Source: Propionibacteriaceae bacterium
Lineage (GTDB): Bacteria > Actinomycetota > Actinomycetes > Propionibacteriales > Propionibacteriaceae
Length of the DNA stretch: 6,400 bases
Assembly (NCBI GenBank): GCA_031265725.1
Contig: JAISCH010000311.1
Coordinates: 1 to 6,400, forward strand
Reading direction: 5' to 3'
Position 1 is the stretch's first letter. Each line of letters starts with the position of its first letter. Shown one piece after another: positions 1-4,500 of the stretch. The position numbers and the translations under genes were made by a program. The notes under the pieces are model-generated. The model did not search any database, was not told the DNA's origin, and saw only the letters and a program-made list of their open reading frames with translations.

Positions 1-420
1 CGCCGCCGAGGCGAGGATCGGCCCGAACATTCTGGCCACGCTCAAAGTCAGCGCATAGCAGGCCAGGCAGGTAGCCGCCGGCAACAATGTCTTGGCAGTG
101 GCGCAGGTCAGCGTGTCGCAACCCGCCTGCCCGGTCTGGGCATCGACAACCACACTGACCAGCATCGCGCTGATGACCACTGCGGTGAACAAGAACACAT
201 AGCCGTCGGAGATCGCCTGCCAGATCGTCTTGGTGGCCCGGCCATGCCGCCACCATTTCATCAGATCGTGGAGGTCGCGCTCATCAACGGGTTCCGGCTC
301 GGAGGTGGGCAGGAAGAAGAATTCATACTCCAACTGGGCCGGTTGGACCGGCTGGACCACTGCGGCGTCCGCCACGGGCTCGCCTGCGGCCAGCGCTTTC
401 TTACGCGTTTTCTTGCTCAT
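1..420 (-). CDS. Putative ABC exporter permease, N-terminal part (DUF6297-like), cut by the window edge
   Basis: The frame starts at an ATG at 420 (reverse strand) and stays open for 140 codons to the left edge, so only the N-terminus is seen. Residues 1-12 are basic (MSKKTRKKALAA), followed by a Pro/Glu-rich cytoplasmic stretch to about residue 50. A conserved-looking segment before the membrane contains KWWRHGR and ISDGYV. Hydrophobic segments lie at about 74-92 (VFLFTAVVISAMLVSVVV) and about 110-127, with a short Cys-containing loop (C101, C106) between them. The start codon lies inside the 3' end of the ABC ATPase gene, overlapping it by 20 bases in another frame, which points to translational coupling and a shared transcript. 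By position and topology it is most likely the membrane partner of that ATPase. The resemblance to the actinobacterial DUF6297 exporter family is from memory of the motif style and is tentative. The substrate is unknown. Confidence 0.7.
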   Translation of the reverse strand, partial: MSKKTRKKALAAGEPVADAAVVQPVQPAQLEYEFFFLPTSEPEPVDERDLHDLMKWWRHGRATKTIWQAISDGYVFLFTAVVISAMLVSVVVDAQTGQAGCDTLTCATAKTLLPAATCLACYALTLSVARMFGPILASAA

Positions 421-1072
421 CTTCACTCTCGTAAGTCGCCCCCGCCAGCCGGATAACTTTGGTGGCCACCTTGTCCACCAACTCTGGCTCATGGCTGGCC
501 ATCACGATAGCCAGGCCGCGTTTGCGCTCGGCCTGCAACCTGGCCGCCAACCAGGCCACGCCCTCGACGTCAAGTCGCTGTTCCGGCTCGTCGAGCACCA
601 GCAATTTCCTTGGCCTAACGAACGCGGTCGCCAGCGCGAGCCGACGGCGCTGCCCCGAGGACAGCGTTCCCGGCAATTGGCCCGATTGTGGGACCAACTG
701 CACCTCGCGCAACACCTCGTCCACAGCTTCGTCGGAATCCGGGATGCCATGCGCCCTGGCCAGCAGGTCCAGATGCTCCACCACGCTCAAGTCTGGGAAG
801 AAGTCCAAGTCGTCTATCACCGTGGCCACGTCGCGGCGGATGCGCGGATCGGTCTCCAGAACCTTGACGCCGTTGACCTCGACAACGCCGGAGTCCGGAC
901 GGTCGGCGCCGATGATGCAACGCAAAATAGTCGATTTACCCGCCCCGTTGCGCCCAGTCAGCGCGATGGCCTCGCCTGGGAAGACTTGGAGCGAGAACCC
1001 TTCGACAATCACTACCGGGCCGAATGATTTCTTCAACTCGACAACCCGCAGTACTGGTTCCTTCTTAGCCAT
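401..1072 (-). CDS. ABC transporter ATP-binding protein
   Basis: This encodes a 223-residue single ABC ATPase domain that would power a membrane partner from the cytoplasmic face. Visible motifs in order are Walker A GRNGAGKST (40-48), signature LSSGQRRRL (137-145), Walker B LLVLDEP (157-163) with catalytic E162, a D-loop region EQRLD (164-168) and the switch histidine H194 in ASHEPE. The Q-loop position is unusual: VIDDLDFFPDLS (85-96) has Asp where Gln is normally found. The frame can be extended to an ATG at 1168, but the extra 32 residues are Cys/Arg-rich and unlike the family. The ATG at 1072 begins MAKKEPVLRVVELKKSFG, a normal ABC N-terminus, and has GGGAG ten bases upstream, so I chose it. 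The gene overlaps the downstream permease start by 20 bases. The EPEQRLD form of Walker B/D-loop recalls actinobacterial ATPases paired with DUF6297 membrane proteins (recollection, not a search). Its role is probably export; the cargo is unknown. Confidence 0.93.
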   Translation of the reverse strand: MAKKEPVLRVVELKKSFGPVVIVEGFSLQVFPGEAIALTGRNGAGKSTILRCIIGADRPDSGVVEVNGVKVLETDPRIRRDVATVIDDLDFFPDLSVVEHLDLLARAHGIPDSDEAVDEVLREVQLVPQSGQLPGTLSSGQRRRLALATAFVRPRKLLVLDEPEQRLDVEGVAWLAARLQAERKRGLAIVMASHEPELVDKVATKVIRLAGATYESEDEQENA

Positions 1073-1129
1073 GCCTTCGATTCTCCCACGTATCCGCACC
1101 CCAGCCGTACCAGGACAGCGGAACGGGCA

Positions 1130-1138
1130 ATTACAACA
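1130..1138 (-). promoter_or_regulatory. Possible extended -10 promoter for the ABC operon
   Basis: Read on the minus strand, the sequence is TGTTGTAAT: a TGn extension followed by TGTAAT, five of six matches to TATAAT. Transcription would begin near 1123, giving a leader of about 50 bases before the ATG at 1072. No good -35 is seen at 17-18 bp (TTACTC/ATTACT), so this rests on the extended -10 alone. Confidence 0.35.
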
Positions 1139-1204
1139 GCCGCATGAATTGGGAGTAATCGAATCCAACAGACACGCCGACCGGGAATAATCGAGCGCCC
1201 GAAG

Positions 1205-1232
1205 TTGTTAAATGCTGGGTACGACGTATAAT
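1205..1232 (+). promoter_or_regulatory. Sigma-70-type promoter of the surface-protein gene
   Basis: A perfect -10 hexamer TATAAT lies at 1227-1232. A -35-like TTGTTA (four of six to TTGACA) lies at 1205-1210, with a 16-bp spacer. The site sits in the AT-richer part of the divergent region and points at the surface-protein gene. Transcription would start near 1239, leaving about 160 untranslated bases before the ATG at 1401. Confidence 0.65.
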
Positions 1233-1301
1233 AAATCTCCATTCAACAGCTAAACCTGACGGTGAGGCCAAGGATTCCCTTGATGTCGTAGTGGCGGACA
1301 T

Positions 1302-1351
1302 GCCGTGACAAGTTGCATTGAGTAGAACGTCGCGGTTCGGGTGCTCACGGC
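1302..1351 (+). repeat. Inverted repeat in the leader of the surface-protein transcript
   Basis: GCCGTGA at 1302-1308 and TCACGGC at 1345-1351 are exact reverse complements separated by 36 bases. Inside this loop GAAC (1325-1328) and GTTC (1335-1338) can form a smaller hairpin. Both lie between the predicted transcription start and the ribosome binding site, so a folded leader is possible. The arms are also compatible with a protein-binding site. No T-run follows, so it is not an intrinsic terminator, and I do not recognise it as a known riboswitch class. Confidence 0.35.
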
Positions 1352-1385
1352 TAAAGGGTGGGGGCAACTTTAACGTAAGCGCGCA

Positions 1386-1394
1386 AGAGGGAAG
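1386..1394 (+). promoter_or_regulatory. Ribosome binding site that fixes the surface-protein start
   Basis: AGAGGGAAG is purine-rich with a GAGG core at 1387-1390, ten bases before the ATG at 1401. An in-frame TAA at 1371-1373 and the absence of any ATG, GTG or TTG between it and 1401 leave this as the only start. Confidence 0.7.
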
Positions 1395-1400
1395 CATTCT

Positions 1401-1544
1401 ATGACTGGCTACACATCGGCACACACGCAAAAGACTTTAACTCGGGGAAAATCAAGGCGGCTGTTAGCCGCTGTGACGAGCCTCGCCGTGATGCTGACCC
1501 TGGTGGTGTCGCAACAACTGGCCGCAGTTCCCGAGGCCCAGGCG
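1401..1544 (+). other. Sec signal peptide of the surface protein
   Basis: Residues 1-20 carry a positive n-region (K11, R15, K17, R19, R20). They are followed by a hydrophobic core at about 21-36 (LLAAVTSLAVMLTLVV) and a c-region ending AQA at 46-48. Cleavage is predicted after A48, leaving a mature N-terminus YPPTSP. The long, basic n-region is typical of Gram-positive exported wall proteins. Confidence 0.88.
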
Positions 1545-4500
1545 TACCCGCCGACTTCGCCCATTATCAACAGCTATTTGGGCGCCGCGCAAACCTGGAA
1601 CACTAACTGCACCACGTTGTATACCGCCACCATGGATAACTTGACCAGCCTCGACGTCTCCAAATTTCCCACTGTGTCTTCGAGCGTTATCACCAGCCAC
1701 GGCACCAATGGCACCACGATAGCGTTGGGCCCGAATGCCAACGGCTCGATGTCGATGTACTTCTGGTCCTATGGCGGTAGATCTGTCACGGAGGTGCCCT
1801 CGGGCACCCAGAATGGCTACAGATTCAGCCTTCCGCAAAAACTTCCCAACAGCGGCGATGCCTGGGCCGGTGGCGAAGTGGACCAGACCACCGGAAACAT
1901 CTATGCCGGGTCTGCGGCCACCGACACCCTGGGGGACGGCGGCTATCGGATAGTCGTGTTCAATCCGACTTCGGGCAATTGGATGACTTCTGGACGCATC
2001 GAACCGCAGACCCCTTCCGACGAGATCCCCTCCTCCTCTGGCGCTAACAGTGTGGCTTCCGACATGGCGCTCGACGCCAACGGCAATGCCTACATCGTGG
2101 TTGGAAGTCCCATCCAGGGACACTATCTGCTGCGGGTCGTCCCAGGGAGTCGCACGCTGGACAAAACGCGGCACAGTGACTGGAAATACAACAAGGTCGT
2201 CAAACTCGCCTCCGGCCTGCCTACTGCCAGCGACTTCAACGGCATGTCCTTCTTCAATGGCATGTTGTATATGCTCGATCTCGACGGCACGGTCTTCCAG
2301 GTGAACCCGCTCACCGGGGCAGTGACACAATCTTCCAACAAGATCCCATATGGCCAACACGACCTGAGCGCTTGCCAGGTCGCGCCGGTGTTGCAGGGCA
2401 CCGTCTACCGGGACCTCAACAGCGACGGCATCATCCAGACGTCCGAGGAGTCGTACACGCTCCCCAATGCGACCGTCCAACTCTATGACAACAACAAGAA
2501 TTTGATCGGCAGCCAGCAGACCTCCGCCTCCGGCACCTACTCCTTCCTGCTGCCCGCCACCAGCGGCGATTTCTACGTGCGCCTGGTGCGTCCCACCTTG
2601 AACTCCATCGAAGGACGGCAGTCCTACGCCTCGCAGACCACGCTGGTCTCCGGCCCTAACGGCAAGAACGGCGTCACCCCGTATTGCATGGACCAGAACG
2701 GGAATTCCAATCCCCGCAGCTCCAGCGGATATTGCTATGGCGCGCAATTCGGCTCTGACCCGTCAGGGACGGTATCCGACGTGACGGCTCAGGCGAACAG
2801 CTACTCCAAGGTCACCATGACCACTTCCCGGAATGTGGCCGACGCCGACTTCGGCGTCAGTTTTGGCGTCAACGGCGGCGACGCCCCCGACGGCTACCGG
2901 ACCTCCACTAACTCTGGCGGGCCGCGCCACGTCGTCGTGAATCCCAATGGCACTAGGAGCGATGTCCCCTACGTAAAACTCGGCTCCAAGCTCGATACCG
3001 TCACGCCGACGCCTTCGACTGACGCCAGCTCCGACCCCAACGACGATGGCGTGTTCGTCGCCAAAGCCGACGGCTCCAACGAGGTGCCGCTGCAGAAGGC
3101 CACCTTGGTGCCGGGGAGCAGCTACCGCTTCCGCGCCCATGTCAGCACCAACGTGCCGAACTCGAAAGTCTGGGTGAGCGGCTGGATGGGAAATTGGACG
3201 GCTTCGAGCGCAACCGCGAGCTGGAACACCACGGCTGTGATCATGAATGGCCTGCACCCGGACGCCAACGGCGATGTGATAGTGAATTACACCCCCACGG
3301 CGGGATCGTTGAGCGCGATGATAAACACCTTCGCCCGTTTCCGGGTGACATTGTCGAATTCCAACCCCGCGCTGACCCCGGCGCACGTCGCCGCGACCGA
3401 CACCACTGATTTCGCCTCTATCGGCGAGGTCGAGGACTACGCGGTGACCCTGGTCAACGGCATGGTCCGGCTGGGCGTGAAGACCATCGGCGAGGGGGCC
3501 GGTCCGTTCCAGCTCACTGGGACGAACCTGGCCGCCTCTGGTGTCTCCTACTCGCAGACCGCAGATTTGCAGACCCCGGCGGGCGGCCAGGTGGTCATGG
3601 ACTCCCGGCTGCACGCCTTCAGCGCTAACGGCACTAAAGTCGACGTGTCCACCACCAAGAGTCCCACCGGCAAGACTTGGACCATATCCTCGGTGGACTG
3701 CGGGAGCGTCACCCCAGAGAGCTTGAGCAAGACGGGATTCACCATCCCCGCCACCGCCATCGTCGCCGGCGCAGACATCACCTGCGTGGCGACTTACGTC
3801 TCTGGCCCGGACCCGGCGTCGTCCACCTTGACGGTGGACCAGAACAACCAGCCAGCCGACGGCGTGGCCAGGGACAAGGTCACCGCGCATGTGCTGGCCG
3901 CCGATGGCACCACCCCGATCTGGGGAGCCACGGTGAAATTCGTGGTCGCCGAACCCGGCCAGACGACGCAGTCCGACAAGGTGGTCACCGACCCGCCAGT
4001 GTCCTCCGGTGTGTCCACCTGTGTCACTGACGCGAAAGGCGAGTGCTCCGTCGAGGTGATGAGCAGCTATGCCGCCGACTTCGACGTCATCGGCAAGGTC
4101 ACCACCAGCAGCGGCGATGTAGAACTCTCCAATTCCCCGGTGTCCATCACCTTCGTCCGGGCCACCCCCGACCCGGACAACTCCAGCTATTGGGTCGAGC
4201 CGGCCCCGCCCGCGACCGTCCCAGTCGGCACCGGCACCGGTTACGTCTATATCGACCTGAAGAGCGGCACCAACACCGCCATCACTGGCTACGACCTCGA
4301 CAAATTGCTCTGGAGAGCCGACTCATCACTTGGCACTAAGCCGAACGGCTCCGCTTTCGAGGCGGTCACTGGCACTCCGGGCCGTTACCGCGCCCCAATC
4401 CAGTCCACCGTGTCCGGGGAGAAGACGATCAGCGTCCGGTTCGGGGACACCGAATGGACTGACGCGGTAGCAGTGACCTTGGGCCAGCACAACGACAAGA

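Larger units (their letters stand above)
1073..1400. other. Divergent intergenic region
   Basis: These 328 bases separate the leftward ABC operon from the rightward surface-protein gene. The short frames crossing it lack coding character. It holds a near-consensus rightward promoter, a weaker leftward extended -10 candidate, a leader with inverted repeats and a ribosome binding site, each listed separately. The stretch around 1195-1255 is visibly more AT-rich than the flanking genes, as expected for a promoter. A small hairpin, CAAGG/CCTTG with a four-base loop, lies at 1269-1282. No terminator-like stem followed by a T-run is visible, which fits head-to-head genes. Confidence 0.8.

Noticed and set aside
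1073..1168. A longer ABC ATPase starting at the ATG at 1168
   Set aside because: The 32 added residues are Cys/Arg-rich and unlike ABC N-termini, the candidate promoter at 1130-1138 would lie inside them, and the ATG at 1072 has its own GGGAG ribosome binding site.
230..1190. Plus-strand open frames opposite the ABC ATPase
   Set aside because: The minus strand carries intact Walker A, signature, Walker B and switch His motifs in the same place, so the plus-strand frames are shadows.
1356..1364. G-rich tract GGGTGGGGG before the adhesin, considered as a phase-variation slippage site
   Set aside because: The longest run is only five G, too short for typical slipped-strand variation. No longer homopolymer was seen in the promoter or early coding region.
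1464..2747. A 427-codon open frame on the minus strand opposite the start of the surface protein
   Set aside because: Its translation is rich in Gly, Arg, Val and His without recognisable domains, as expected for the antisense of a GC-biased gene. The plus-strand frame has a signal peptide, a Shine-Dalgarno site and recognisable domains across the same bases.
2763..3890. A 375-codon minus-strand open frame opposite the GEVED and prealbumin-like modules
   Set aside because: Same kind of shadow: low-complexity Gly/Arg/Val/His-rich translation, and the opposite strand encodes clear domains such as GEVEDY.
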